NCBI RefSeq assembly: GCF_002776525.5 | Contig: NC_045438.1 | Span: 148,902,095-148,966,094, forward strand | Length of the DNA: 64,000 bases | Direction of reading: 5' to 3' | Origin: Piliocolobus tephrosceles | Lineage: Eukaryota; Chordata; Mammalia; Primates; Cercopithecidae | Shown here: piece by piece, positions 44,811-56,420 of the stretch | Position numbering within the stretch: position 1 is the stretch's first letter | Layout: each line of letters starts with the position of its first letter | The notes under the pieces: model-generated | Databases searched by the model: none | Seen by the model: the letters and a program-made list of their open reading frames with translations, nothing else | Told to the model about the DNA's origin: nothing | Position numbers and translations under genes: made by a program

Positions 44811-45513
44811 TTTTTGATTCATCCTCAAACTTTCAGATGTGCTGACTTAGCCTGTGGATGCCTCTACTAGCTTCAAGTAGCTCATGAATACAGTCCTGGA
44901 CAGAGGGATCACTGTAAGAAGTATCATCACTTCTGGGTCATTCTAGGTATTCCTTCTGTACCAAAAGCAGGAAGCTCTTATTCAAGAACCAGGAGGTAGA
45001 ATCATGACATGTCCTGTTAACCCTAGATAGGGTGGTTGTGGTATAATTAAAAAAATAAATATTTGATCTTGGTCCTCAGTTCTTGTTACATTAAAACCCT
45101 TGGAATCTCTTGGGTGATAAGCGTGTCTTTTGTATGCTAATGAGATGACTGGTGACTGAGAGCCCCTGGATAGCTTCAGGATGGAAGCTGGTCTCCAGAA
45201 AGAGCAAGCCACTATTATAGGGTCGGAGATTTCAGCTTTTCCCTGCCTTCTTCACTACTGAGGAGTGGAGGGAAGCCTTAGATTGAGTTCAATCACCAAT
45301 GGCCAATTATGTAATCATCCTACATAATGAAACTTCCATAAAACCCCCTAAACAATGGGGTTTGGAAAGTTTCTAGGTTGGTAACATGTTAAGGTGCTGA
45401 CAGGGTGGTGCACCTGGAGAGCTGGAGAGGGCATGAAAGTTCCACATCCCTCCCCCGATAACTTGCCCTATGCATCTCTTCTATTTGGAAGTCTCTGGGT
45501 TGTATCCTTTATA

Positions 45514-45557
45514 ATACTGTGAATACTGACAATCCCTCATAAGCTTTTTAGCTCTGT
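45514..45557 (+). repeat. 44-bp segment near-copied at 48275-48318
   Basis: 45514-45557 and 48275-48318 agree at 42 of 44 positions. They begin 'atactgtgaatactgac' and end 'ctctgt'. In the 45-kb repeat the segment looks like an extra insert between 'tttataata' and 'agtaatag', which suggests that the copy travelled from 48.3 kb to 45.5 kb. Confidence 0.85.
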
Positions 45558-45615
45558 AATAAGTAATAGCAGGGAAAGCATTTTTCTGAGTTCTGTGAGT
45601 TATTCTAGTGAATTA

Positions 45616-45647
45616 TCAAACTTAAGGGGAGGGTCATGAGAACCCAT
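45616..45647 (+). repeat. 32-bp segment copied exactly at 47373-47404
   Basis: The 32 bp starting 'tcaaacttaaggggaggg' and ending 'aacccat' are identical at 45616-45647 and 47373-47404. At 45.6 kb they form part of a longer known repeat. At 47.4 kb they sit inside a TA microsatellite, so 45.6 kb is the likely source. Confidence 0.95.
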
Positions 45648-45721
45648 GAAATTGTAGTTAGCCAGGCAGAAGTGCGGGAAGCCTGGGTGTTACCACTGCC
45701 CTGGGTTCTTGTGACATCCCA

Positions 45722-46243
45722 GGATAGAAATCAAGAAAGATCACCAAACATAATAGCAAAGGAAAGTTTTTTCAGCTTGTGCACAAGGGAGCCAGCACCA
45801 AGAAAAAGAAAAAAGGAGTAAGCTGCTCCCAGAGAGTAGTGTGTGGGTTAGTTTTATAGGGTCTTTCTATAGGGAAGGGTTATGTCAGGGCACGTACAGG
45901 AGGGGTTTTCCATCACTAGTGCAGTGGTCAGTATGTTTATTCATACATCATATGTAGCATTAGAATTTTTAATATCCACCCCTGGGCATGAATTTTAGCA
46001 TTAAAATGAGGAAGGGGTAACTTCACGTTGGAGTGTAAGTCTAACTGTGCATGTGGGGTTCTGGGGAAATCCCCACCCTCTGTAGCAGGAGTTTACAGTT
46101 AATAGCTTCTTGGGTCATTTGTTACTGATTGGGGTAAGCTAGAATTTGAGTGAAGGATTTTTATCCTCTTCCTCCAGACCATCTTATTCCCTACTTTAAA
46201 GTAAGGAATCAACCAGCCTACCTATCTCATGAATACCCCATTG
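45722..46243 (-). mobile_element. Putative ERV LTR, reverse, inserted in older repeat
   Basis: About 520 bp separate two halves of one repeat. On the minus strand it contains a TATA-like 'accctataaaactaaccc' (complement of about 45852-45869). 'gtgac' plus 'gacatc' words occur at both junctions, as a short target duplication might. Start and end bases were not resolved to TG/CA. Confidence 0.35.
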
Positions 46244-47287
46244 TGACTGACATCTTACGTGGGGCAACCTTGCACGACTGAGCCTTGACCCATGGCGTCT
46301 GATGCTAACTCAGAGAATTAGTATCAGAATCGAATTGAATTGCTGGCCACCCTTGTGGCATGGAATAACCAACAAATTGATTGATGTTGGAGAAGATGCT
46401 ACTTATTTGGTGTTAGGAGGAAATATCCTCTCAGTGTTTCTGGACGAAGTTGAACTGATCTGTAATATTTACTACTCCTGGGAATTCACCATTCTCCACT
46501 TTGTCCTGACCATACCCCAAATCAGCTTCTTAAATATGGAAGTGTTTATGGCTCTGGGCCATGAGTGCCACTTTCCTGTATCCATAAGTTAGCAATATAA
46601 AATTCTGTAGAGAATTATCATAGAATGGTAATTAGGACGTCAGCAATAATCTTTGAAAATAACGTTTCAGTAAAATGTGTGATGGCAGAAATCAATTCTG
46701 AGTCTAAGAAATGACACTATAGTTTGAGGACATAGAGGTCAAGTGGACAGACCACTTTGAAAACTGTTGATGGAAAAGAAAGGAGCTAGATGACCAAAAC
46801 GATCTGCAGGCATCCTTGATGCACCTGACTGTTATTTGGATATCCTCCGCAGGGAGCCTGTGATGGTTAAGATTGTGAACTTGACTGGGTTAAGATTGCC
46901 TCAGTGGCTGGTGAAGCATTGTTCCTGGGTATGTCTGTGAGGCTGTTGCCAGAGGAGAACAAAGCAGGTGGAAGAAGGGGGATAAGTAGCTTTCTTGCTG
47001 AGCCAGCTCTCTCTGTCTTTCCCATGCTATGCTGGACACTTGGCTTCCTCTCCTGCCCTTGGACATCAGACTCCAGGTTCTTCAGTCTTTGGACTCTGGA
47101 GCTTGTACTAGCAGCCTCCCAGGGGCTCTCAGGTGTTTGGCCTCAGACTTTGGATGGTTGGCTTTGCTGGTTTTGAGGCTTTTGGACTTGGACTGAGCCA
47201 CACTACTGGCTTCTCTCTTTCCTCAGATTGCAGACAGCCTCTCATGGGACTTTGCCTTGTAATCATGTGAGCCAATTCTCTCTGATG

Positions 47288-47290
47288 AAC

Positions 47291-47333
<43 letters not shown>
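47288..47333. repeat. (TA)n microsatellite
   Basis: About 22 TA units within the LTR. The run resumes as 'atatatatatat' at 47403-47414 after a foreign insert of about 70 bp. Confidence 0.96.
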
Positions 47334-47336
<3 letters not shown>

Positions 47337-47481
47337 TAACCCAACCCAGGATGGTCTGGAGGAAAAGGATATTCAAACTTAAGGGGAGGGTCATGAGAAC
47401 CCATATATATATATATGTTTATCAGAGAGAATACACACATGTGTATAGCCCTTTTGGTTCTGTCCCTTTGGAGAATTCTTC

Positions 47482-47847
47482 TGTATTCATCCATTCTCAC
47501 ACTGCTCTAAAGCACTGCCGGAGACTTGGTAATTCTTAAAGAAAAGAAGTTTAATTGACTCACAGTTCCACATGGCTAGGGAGACTTCTGGAAACTTACA
47601 ATCATGGTGGAAGACAAAGGGGAAGCAAGGCACGTCTTACATGGCAGCAGGAGAGAGAAACCAAGTAAGGGGGCAACTGTCAAAATACTTTTAAACCATC
47701 AGATCCCGTGAGAACTCACTCATTATCAAAAATCAGCATGGGGAAACCACCCCCATGCCAATCACTTCCCATGAGGTTCCTCCCTTGACACATGGGATTA
47801 CAATTTGAGATGAGATTTGGATGGGGATACGAAGCCAAACCATATCG
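47482..47847 (-). mobile_element. THE1 solo LTR, reverse
   Basis: 'tgtattcatccattctcaca' through 'gaagtttaattgactcacag', 'cttacaatcatggtggaaga', 'taaaccatcagatcccgtga' and 'ttgagatgagatttggatgg' to 'ccaaaccatatcg'. This is the THE1 LTR in reverse. It lies in the last part of the ERVL-type LTR. No internal sequence is present. Confidence 0.93.
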
Positions 47848-48274
47848 CCTGCCTAATACAAAGCCCTATAATTCCACCTCCAATATGTGGACAGGAGATG
47901 TACTATGTATCTATCTGATTGTTTTAAGATAAACGGACTCAGCATGGGAGACAAAATTAGAGAGTGTAGTAGGCATGGAGAAGACCATCAAAGCGTGTCA
48001 AAGAAGAAAAGAGAAAAGAAAGATTTGTAAGTCTGTAAAATTGCAAACTTAACGTTCAACTCCCAAGATTTATGGAGACTTGGGCAAGTTCACAGGGATC
48101 ACCCAATTAAACCTGTTCAATTTACATCTGCAAAGGTGAAGTTACTTTTCTGGGTCTTATGACTAGATAGTAGTAGGACTGAAACTAGAGCTCTGGGACC
48201 TCACTCCCCTAAATATTTCCTTCCCTTTGTATCTACTTCCTTCCTGATTTTGTATGTGCCCTTGTGCTTCATGA

Positions 48275-48318
48275 ATACTGTGAATACTGACCATCCCTCA
48301 TAAGCTTTTTATCTCTGT
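48275..48318 (+). repeat. Partner of the 44-bp segment at 45514
   Basis: See 45514-45557. The flanks here ('gcttcatga' left, 'gtgtgtgatc' right) do not match the repeat that carries the other copy. Confidence 0.85.
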
Positions 48319-48384
48319 GTGTGTGATCAAGATATGTCCTATGCTGGTTCTCCTCTTTTCTCTTACCTCTCTGTATTAAGTTCT

Positions 48385-48575
48385 ATCTTTCCTTTGAGGT
48401 TTATTTAAAATACTATGTCTTCCATGAAGACTTTCCAGAGCACCCTTTGTAGAAGTTTTCTCTCCCACTGAGCTATGAAAACACATGACTTATTTTTGCA
48501 TTGTTCTAATGTATGTACTAGCCTGAAGACCCGGCCAGATTATGAATGCCCCTAGAAGGAAATATGCCTTATATG
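48385..48575 (+). mobile_element. L2 3' portion
   Basis: 'ttccatgaagactttccaga', 'catgacttatttttgcattg' and 'gattatgaatgcccctagaa' follow the L2 3' order. Confidence 0.6.
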
Positions 48576-48962
48576 TATTTGCTGTCTCCAAGGACCTATT
48601 GCTTCCTTCCTTATGGTCCATATCTTCTCCTTAATGATGGTGAGGGGTGTTTTTGGTTGAATTGAATTATGTTAGCACCAGCTGACTGGAGTGGCCTCTT
48701 TTTCCTCTATACTGGTCTTCCTGAACCATTGTGCACAGAGAGATCCATGGTACAGAAATTAAAGTACAGTGGGCAAGGATAATAGGAAGTGAGGAGAAAA
48801 TACCAATATTTTGGGTGAACTGAGGACTGAAGTTAATTTAAGCCCAATTAGTAGAGTTTTTCTCTAGAGGAAAAAAGTATAGAAGACTATACTTAAGCTA
48901 ATACCCTTCTTAAAACAGTCACTCCTGATATAGAAAGGCTGTTTCTCATGCAGAACACATTT

Positions 48963-49294
48963 TATTGACTCCTTTTTTTCTTTTTTTTTTTTTTTTTTTG
49001 AGACAGTCTCGCTCTGTCACCCAGGCTGAAGTGCAGTGGCACGATCTTTGCTCACTGCAACCTCCGCCTCCCAGTTTCAAGCTATTCTCCTGCCTCGGCT
49101 TCCTGAATAGCTGGGACCACAGGGATGCGCCACCATGCCTGGCTAATATTTTTGTATTTTTTGTAGAGACGGGGTTTCACCATGTGGGTCAGGCTGGTCT
49201 CGAACTCCTGACCTCAAATGATGCACCCACCTTGGCCTCCCAAAGTGCTGGGATTACAGGTGTGAGCCACGGCACTGGGCCTATTGACTCTTTT
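48963..49294 (-). mobile_element. AluS-type Alu with TSD
   Basis: Reverse Alu (body about 48999-49280) with a long T-run, 'gctctgtcacccaggctgaa' and 'gggattacaggtgtgagcca'. 'attgactc' plus T's is duplicated at 48964-48971 and 49283-49290. A 124-codon plus-strand frame here is Alu-derived. Confidence 0.94.
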
Positions 49295-50002
49295 GTGGGC
49301 TATATTAATACATTTAGTAGAGAACTGGATCAGAACTGAAGAAGATCAGTAAGCTTGATTCACAGGGGTATGTCCCAAGACTAGAAAAAACCTTTCTCAG
49401 AAGAAGAGAATTTCTAATCTAATAAAGTGTTAGGTGGGCCAATAAGTTTGTCTCCCCACCTATCCTCTGTCACCCCCCAAATTACCTTTTCTTACTTGAT
49501 TATTAATACTAGAAATGTATTAAAAAGTCATAATCATTTCTAAAGGCCTAAATTTTACATATAAAATTTTGGAGGAAGCTTACATTAAATACCCCTAGTA
49601 GAGATAATACATTGACTTAAAGTCAAGCCAATTTACAGTAGAAGGTAAGAGAAGATGAAAAAGAGCTCTGTGACGTTCAGAGGTGGTGAGGGAGGAAGAA
49701 GTGTTATGAAAAAAATATAGCGAAGGTGGTGGGGATGTAGAGAACTTCATGCAATTGGCAACTTTACCCTTCTTAATGACACATGCCAAGGGTGAAGTAA
49801 TAATTCTAGGTCACCAACTTTCAGTTTCAACAAGTTTATTGTATAAGGTAAATAAACGTGATTCGCAGAAATTATCCTTGGAAATCCCAGCCTGATTCCT
49901 TTGCAACCAGTTATTCGCACGCTCTGAAAGTTTCTCTCAATATATGGATCAGGTCTTTAAAATATAACCTGATTTCCAAACATGAGTGAAAACATATTTT
50001 TC
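49295..50002. other. Unassigned sequence
   Basis: No gene or repeat recognised. Confidence 0.45.
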
Positions 50003-50294
50003 TTTTCTTTTTTGAGACAGAGTCTGGCTCTGTTGCCCAGGCTGAAGTACAGTGGCATGATCACAACCCACTGCAGCCTTGACCTTCTGGGCTCAAATGA
50101 TCCTCCTTCCTCAGCCTCCTGAGTAGCTGGGACCACAGGCACATGCCACCAGGCCTGGAAGTATTTTAAATTTTTGAAGAGATGGGATCTCCCTATGTCA
50201 TCCAGGCTAGTCTTGAACTGCTGGACTCAAGGAAGCCGTTTGTTTCAGCCTCCCAAAGTGCTGGGATTACAGTCATGAGCCACTACACTGGCCC
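50003..50294 (-). mobile_element. AluJ-type Alu
   Basis: Reverse Alu: 'gagacagagtctggctctgt', 'ccactgcagccttgaccttc', 'gggatctccctatgtcatcc', 'gctgggattacagtcatgag'. The divergence is typical of AluJ. Confidence 0.92.
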
Positions 50295-53134
50295 AATTTT
50301 CTTTTTTTTGAGCTCATGTCTAAATTTCTTGACTAAGTCATTTAAAATTAATACAATAGGTAAACCCTTAAAGATGGAAGTAAGAAATTCTTTCTTTTTC
50401 CAGAGTTAATAATGGACTGAAAAAATCTTGATTTAAATCTGAAGACAATGTAGATATTCAAGGACTCAAAAGGTAAGAAAGACATGTTAGTCTCACATCC
50501 TTTATTCCATATTAAATTGTCTCATTAAAATGCCTTGCTAATGTGAACATTATTTCACAGTTCAGCCACCTCCACACAGTATGAAGCAGCTGTACAAAGG
50601 TCAGGTACAGGAGGGCAATGTGAAAAGAAACAGAAAACGATGCCATAGCGCTTAGAACTTTCAGCCATTCACGGTCACAACTTTCATAACATGATGACAT
50701 TTCTCGATTGATACTGCCCCCCACCTTTTGTAAAAACTGCCATGAAACGACATCTCTCTGACTTGATAAGCTCAAGCAGTTTTCCAGGAAGATCCCTTAT
50801 ATTACATGTTTGAGCAACACTTATTAAAGAAAAAAGATATAAAATAGAAAAACCTTATTCTCAAGAGCAAGCTTCTGTTTCTTCATAAACTGTTGCTTCA
50901 AACTTCTGTTTCTTTTATTTCCTTTTCTTCATGAAAGTATTCTTAGGCACATTTTGAATTGCTGTTGCATATATATTTTTTTAAATTAGAGCCTTCTATT
51001 GCTTTTTCTGACTGAGCTTTGCATATTTTGTCTGCACCCTTGCAAAGAACTGCTTTGAAGGGCGTAGTCTTGGGACTTCCTCCCCTTCTCTGCCTCTTGC
51101 CAGACACATTTGAGTCGTTCCGTCTTTAAACCTGCCCTCCAACTGAGTCTTCCAGGATAGGACTTATTTCCACCTCCGACTTCACATTCCTCTTCAGTAG
51201 TTGACTGTGACTGGGAAAATAGGCGTACAAAGCATTTTGCATTCTCTGGATGTACCACACAGTAATTCTGCTGTCTGAAAACTCTGTAATGTCAATAATT
51301 GATGCACTTGAGAAGTGGTAATTAAATTAGTTAATTATGCTGGTAAAATTACATGCAATTATGTGACTGCAGGGTATGTTTAGTAAATTAGGCTTTCCCA
51401 TACTCACTACATATTGTGGTGCCAATTTTGTTCCTTGATGATTAGGTAGCTTTTGATACTTCTTAATTGATTTAATACCTGGATCTTCATTAGCCCTTGA
51501 TTGCTATGCTATGTATGTCTGACATTTTTTCTCTCTGATATTTTACTGAGATCGTGCATCAGGGAAAATATATGTACATGTTTGTGAATGATACATACAT
51601 CTATGTGAATCAACTCACTTTTTTTTTGTTTCAAATATTTAGATGTTAAAATATCATCCCCCTCCCACCTTCTGGGAAATAGCTAATCCTAAATGTTGAC
51701 ACAAATAGAATTCAAGAACTTAAGTCTTCTTGGACACTCTAAAAAAGAAAAGTGCTATGTTTATTTTGCTTCTGAAAAATTAATACCAATAGTACTAGGC
51801 AGTAATTGAAAGAAGCAAAAAATCAGACATTTTAGGAAAGTTAATCATTTCACCTCTTTAAATAGGAGGCAATAATCTTTAAATAAGATCCTTATCGATG
51901 AGAGTTAATTAAAAGTTTATAAATGACAGAAATTGAAAATTTGTCATATTATTCGTAGAGATTTACAGTCCCCTATGGGCTTCTCATGAGCATTAGAAAG
52001 CCTTCATGGGTCAATGAGACTGGTAGGAGAAACCATTACTCCTGTGGGTGGAGCTTGTGGATGGAATATCTTGGTTCAAGATTTAGAATCCAAAGCTGGA
52101 AGGAAGCCTGGGAATTCCTTGGTCTATTCCCTTTATGTAATAGATGAAGAAATGAAGTTCCCATTGAATGTTTTATAGAAAGATGTTTTCACAGCAAAGC
52201 AGTGACTAGGTTGGGTCTGGAATCTAAATCTTCTGCCCCTGTGGCCAGTAGCAATATACTATACAATATTACATCTGTTTTCTATTTTGTCCATTTCCTC
52301 TCCTTTACCCACTATAAACCTCTGAGTGACTTTTACTCATAGAAGGACTAGACATATTTTCAGAAGGACTCATTCTTTGACTCTAAACTGAGTGTCAGGA
52401 GGCAACTTGGGTTATTTAGAAGAAAGTATATCAACTGTAATCATCTGCATTCAAGAACCTGAAACTTAGTCTTGTTTGTTGTTTGTTTCCTGAGAAGCCA
52501 GAGCAATAATCAGCATCTGCAACTTTTCCTATATTGTATATCCCACTCTTAATGTGAACAATGATGCATTCTGGCATGGAGGAGTTTTCTGGAGAGGAAA
52601 ATAGCCTTGCCAGCATTGGGATAAATGGGACAATTTGGCCACTATGTGGGACTCTGTCCTTCCTCTGAAGCCAGGGAAATGAACAACCAGACCCCCATCC
52701 TCCTGCAAAGCCTCTGCTGGTGCTGTGATTTCATAATCTTTAGAAAACTACACCTCTGAAATGGATAAGCAAAGAACACTCTGCACATTTATTGCAGGTT
52801 TTTTTCTTGGTTTTTGTGTTTGTGTTTTGATTCTCAGGTAGATAAAAAAGAATACCAGAGGTAAATGATAATCATAACGTTCAGTTATACAGTGCTGTAC
52901 GCTTTCCTGAGTATTGTCACATCCTTTATCTTTGTTGGTTTTTACATCCACTCTCTGGTGACAGAGAACAAGAATTATTCCCTTTTCATAGATTCTTTTT
53001 TAATCTGACCTAGAAATTTTGCAACATTTGAATAGTGAATAGTGCAGAATTATTCAACCTGTTAAGTAAAGACTAGTGATATCTAGTTCTTCTTGTGCCT
53101 TATGTATTCAAATTTTTAACAAAAACTGTCTTTT
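50295..53134. other. Unassigned sequence, few repeats
   Basis: Nearly 3 kb with few recognisable transposons. Weak reversed-MIR texture lies near 52115-52240 and 52900-53000. Minus-strand frames of 87 (50512-50775) and 90 codons (50986-51258) have no recognised domain. This is another stretch worth testing for conservation. Confidence 0.45.
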
Positions 53135-53390
53135 ATCTTCTCCAGGAAGTTTTTTCTAAGTCCCTCTGGGATGGAGTAAGCACTCTCATAATACCTGTCT
53201 GTATCCCAATCACTACATTTGTTCTTTGCTTTATGTTTGTCTGGCCACATAATCACATATGACATTAGATAATGAAATCCTTGATGGGAGATGTTCTGAA
53301 TGATTTCTTTCCTATTATTAAACATTAGTTCAGTGACTGACATCTGGTAGATGCCCAGTCCCTAGTTGCTGAATGAATGAATGAATAAGT
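53135..53390 (+). mobile_element. L2 3' end
   Basis: 'ctaagtccctctgggatgga', 'aatgaaatccttgatgggag', 'gacatctggtagatgcccag' and a terminal 'tgaatgaatgaatga' match L2. Confidence 0.8.
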
Positions 53391-53578
53391 GTATATTGGC
53401 CTAGAAAATCAACATTCTTCTTCCATCAGGTAAGATTTAAACTCTGGTTGTCTCTCTGTTTTCTCCCTAATATAGGTGCACATATCTGTTATTGGGACTA
53501 TCCAAAGTGTTTTCATCATACTTTTCATTACCACATGCTCTAGACATTTGAGTGAATTTTCTGTTATTTATTTATGTA

Positions 53579-53883
53579 TTTGTTGTTGTTGTTGTTGTTG
53601 TTTGAGATGGAGTCTTACTCTGTCACCCAGGCTGGAGTGCAGTGGCATGATCTCAGCTCACCACAACCTCCACCTCCCGGGTTCAGTGATTCTCCAGCCT
53701 CAGCCTCCCGAGTAGCTGGATTACAGGCACATGTCACCACGCCCAGCTAATTTTTGTATTTTTAGTAGAGATAGGGTTTCACCATGTAGGCCAGGCTGGT
53801 CTTGAACTCCTGACCTCAGGTAATCCGCCCACTTCGGCCTCCCAAAGTGCTGGGATTTCAGGCGTGAGCCACCATGCCCAGCC
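53579..53883 (-). mobile_element. AluS-type Alu with (TTG)n tail
   Basis: Reverse Alu (body from 53603) preceded by about seven TTG units, running to 'gtgagccaccatgcccagcc'. Confidence 0.95.
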
Positions 53884-55423
53884 TATTTTTTTAAAAAAAG
53901 CTAATAAATAATTGAATATGAACTGAAAATGTTCTTGGTGATTAGGTTGAAGATTTTTACTGTATTAATTTCCAATTGACTTTTACTCTTTTGGTTCTAT
54001 TCACTGCAACAGTGTATGACTTTAAATGTAGTTATAAAACATCTTTCAGTCTCACATAAAGCATTAGTTTAAAACACCGGTTGCATTTAAATGTCTTTTC
54101 GCACGTCTTGTAAGAATAACTTGTGTGGATAGGTTTTAATATTTTTCATATAAATTAGTAGGCATAGAGCTGGAAAACAAGTCAAACAAACACATCTTTG
54201 CTAGATCTTATAGATAGTGTAATGACTGAGGAAAAGAGGGAGGAATCTTGGGGAACAAAGGAGAACACTGGGGAATTAGACGAGGCTCTAGCGGAGTATT
54301 GATGGAAACCCTGCTGCTTCCCGTTAGCCCTGCCAAGAAGCAGGCAATAACACCACCTGTCTGCTTGGCAGCCACAGGTACCTACACATGGTTCATGTTT
54401 TTCTCCTCTCCAGATTTCAAGATTTAGATTGGAGACCCAACTGGTTAAATCAACAGGTGAGATAAAATGTTGTGAAGCAGAAAACCACTCTCAAGCTTTG
54501 GTGTATGGAGAAAGGAGAGGCAGCCTGGAGCTCTCTTCAGGCACTCCTGAGAGTTTTGTAAGGGCTCCTTGTCTAAACCCTTTCCTTGGCCTCTGGGCTT
54601 CGGCAAAGCCAGCAAGCTATCCTGTAAGCTGGCGTGATGCCACTGTAACAGATGGCCGGGAGCATAGGCAGCAAAGAAACCATGCGGAAGCATCACAAGG
54701 GAGTGCTGAGGGCGACAGCTCTAGGCACAAGCCTGGAGTCTGTCTGTCCATTAGCCAGTGCTGAGCTCCTGAGCAAAGTGGGCATAGGGAATGTTTCAGC
54801 CTGCATCTTTGGCTGTTATGTACTTCAGGCAAAAGTGCCAGCCTTGCCTTATATGTGTTTTACTATTAGGATTTCCACTCTACCTCTGATGTGTGTGGGT
54901 GTGTGAGATATCTCAAGAGGGTGAAGACAAAGAGAGGAATATTCTAAATAAAACCATTAGTGTTTCTAGTTTGCTCACTCGGTCCAATTCATTCTGCATA
55001 CTCCTGCTAAATTCATCTTGTAAGGCACAGCTTTGATTCTATCTCATCTTCCCCTAAACCTGTGATGATGGTGGTGATGATGATGATGATTATGATGGCA
55101 TTGATTATGATAATGGAGGGGCTTCTCTTTGTTAACTACTTATTACATGTAATTTCCTACTTCATAGACAACCGGAACTCAGAAACCAACTTGCTACAAA
55201 GGCACCATGACTAATCCATGTCAGAACTGAGATCTGAATTTATTTTATCTGACTCTAGAAAGAGCCTTAACAAATATGCTCTATATTTGCAAATATAAGC
55301 AAATTTATTTGCCAGAGATTCTTGGTTGTCATCAATATACAATTTGAAAAAGTAAAATCTTTCAATTTAACTAAAAGTTTAGTTTAATTAAAAGTTTAAT
55401 ATTTTAGTTTTGGGATGTTTCTC
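53884..55423. other. Unassigned sequence
   Basis: No gene assigned. A (GAT)n run lies at about 55064-55103. A possible reversed MIR lies at about 55140-55265. A 111-codon frame at 54429-54764 has a TTG start and no domain. Confidence 0.4.
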
Positions 55424-55700
55424 TGTAATTTCTTTCTTTCTTTCTTTCTTTCTTTTTTTTTTAAACGGAGTTTCACTCCCCATTGTGCAAGCTGGTGTGC
55501 AGTGGTGTGATCCCCAGTAGCTGGGATTACAGACGTGCGCCACCAAGCCCAGCTAATTTTTGTATCTTTAGTAGAGACAGGCTTTTGCTATGTTGGCCAG
55601 GCTGGTCTCAAACTCCTAACTTCAAGTAATCTGCCCACCTCGGCCTGCCAAAGTGCTGGGATAACAGGCATGAGCCACTGCACCCAGCCTGTCATTTCTT
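55424..55700 (-). mobile_element. Alu with internal deletion and TSD
   Basis: Reverse Alu with a (TTTC)n tail. After 'gtgcagtggtgtgatc' it jumps straight to 'cagtagctgggattacagac', losing about 60-70 bp of the right arm. The flanking duplication 'tgt(a/c)atttctt' lies at 55424-55434 and 55690-55700. Confidence 0.92.
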
Positions 55701-56119
55701 AAGAGAATATTTGTTCTGAGAAACTAGATTCAAGTTAATGAGGACCAACATGAACCACATGTCTTAACAAAAGTACTAGATCGACCCTCTATGCTGTGGT
55801 AGAGTAGCTCACTGTAAAGGACACATTTCTTATCTATTTTTAGAAACTGACAGAGCTTCAAATGGCATTTCTATTTTTATAAACTTATCTGTGACTTTAT
55901 GTCTGAAATCAACACATATGAAGGAACAAAGATCATTTTGTTTGTTCTTTCTAGATGCTAAGTCTTCAGCATTTATCTTTCCCACTATTGAAACTCTCAT
56001 ATAAAGGTACTGACAATACTAATCTTTCTTATTTTTAACCTGAATCTTTTCTAGCATTTTCTCATCTCCAGGAAAGAAAGAAAATGTCTTCATATACTTG
56101 AAGATAGTTATTCTTTTTG

Positions 56120-56420
56120 TATCAGTTAGCTACTGCTGCATAACAAATAATCATAAAAATCTCAGTGAATAAAAAAATAAGCATTTATTTTTACAGATAT
56201 GAGAGTAGGCTGAGGTTCAGCTTATCGCAGCTGTCTAGGCTGATATAGGTTCACATGAGCTCTCACTCTCCAGCTGGGGTCAGTTTATTGCTATTTCCAC
56301 AAAATTGCAACTCTCAGCTTTTGCATCTACTCAAAGTCCGCTGTTAAGAATATTTTAAAAATGACATTTTCCTCTTCCAGGGCCATGTGATAAAATCCTT
56401 TTCCAGGAAGAAATTATCAT
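56120..56420 (-). mobile_element. MLT1-type LTR fragment, reverse
   Basis: 'gtatcagttagctactgctg', 'cataacaaataatcataaaa', 'ctcagtgaataaaaaaataa' and 'ctcactctccagctggggtc' match the reversed MLT1 3' end and adjoining LTR. Confidence 0.62.

Larger units (their letters stand above)
45225..46400 (+). mobile_element. Old interspersed repeat split by an LTR-like insert
   Basis: Left part 45225-45720: 'cataaaaccccctaaacaat', 'gggtttggaaagtttctagg', 'gttctgtgagttattctagt', 'ggggagggtcatgagaaccc'. Right part from about 46244: 'cttacgtggggcaaccttgc', 'gcgtctgatgctaactcaga', 'cagaatcgaattgaattgct'. These are consecutive blocks of one common old repeat whose family I cannot name. The 45722-46243 block interrupts it. 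Confidence 0.5.
46862..47858 (+). mobile_element. ERVL/MLT2-like LTR, split by THE1
   Basis: Starts 'gatggttaagattgtgaact', then 'ttgttcctgggtatgtctgt', 'ggacatcagactccaggttc' and 'tgagccaattctctctgatg'. A TA repeat (47288-47333) follows, then a small foreign insert, then 'ttttggttctgtccctttgg'. The terminal 'cctaataca' lies beyond the THE1 LTR at 47482-47847. The family call is by pattern and the subfamily is unverified. Confidence 0.6.

Noticed and set aside
48965..49339. 124-codon plus-strand frame with typical 'SRSVTQAEVQWHDL' text
   Set aside because: This is the usual translation of a reverse Alu.
50986..51258. 90-codon minus-strand frame in repeat-poor DNA
   Set aside because: Looked protein-like, but no family, start context or splice pair could be supported.
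54429..54764. 111-codon plus-strand frame with opposing frames on the other strand
   Set aside because: TTG start, no domain. Overlapping frames in several phases indicate merely a stop-poor, GC-richer patch.
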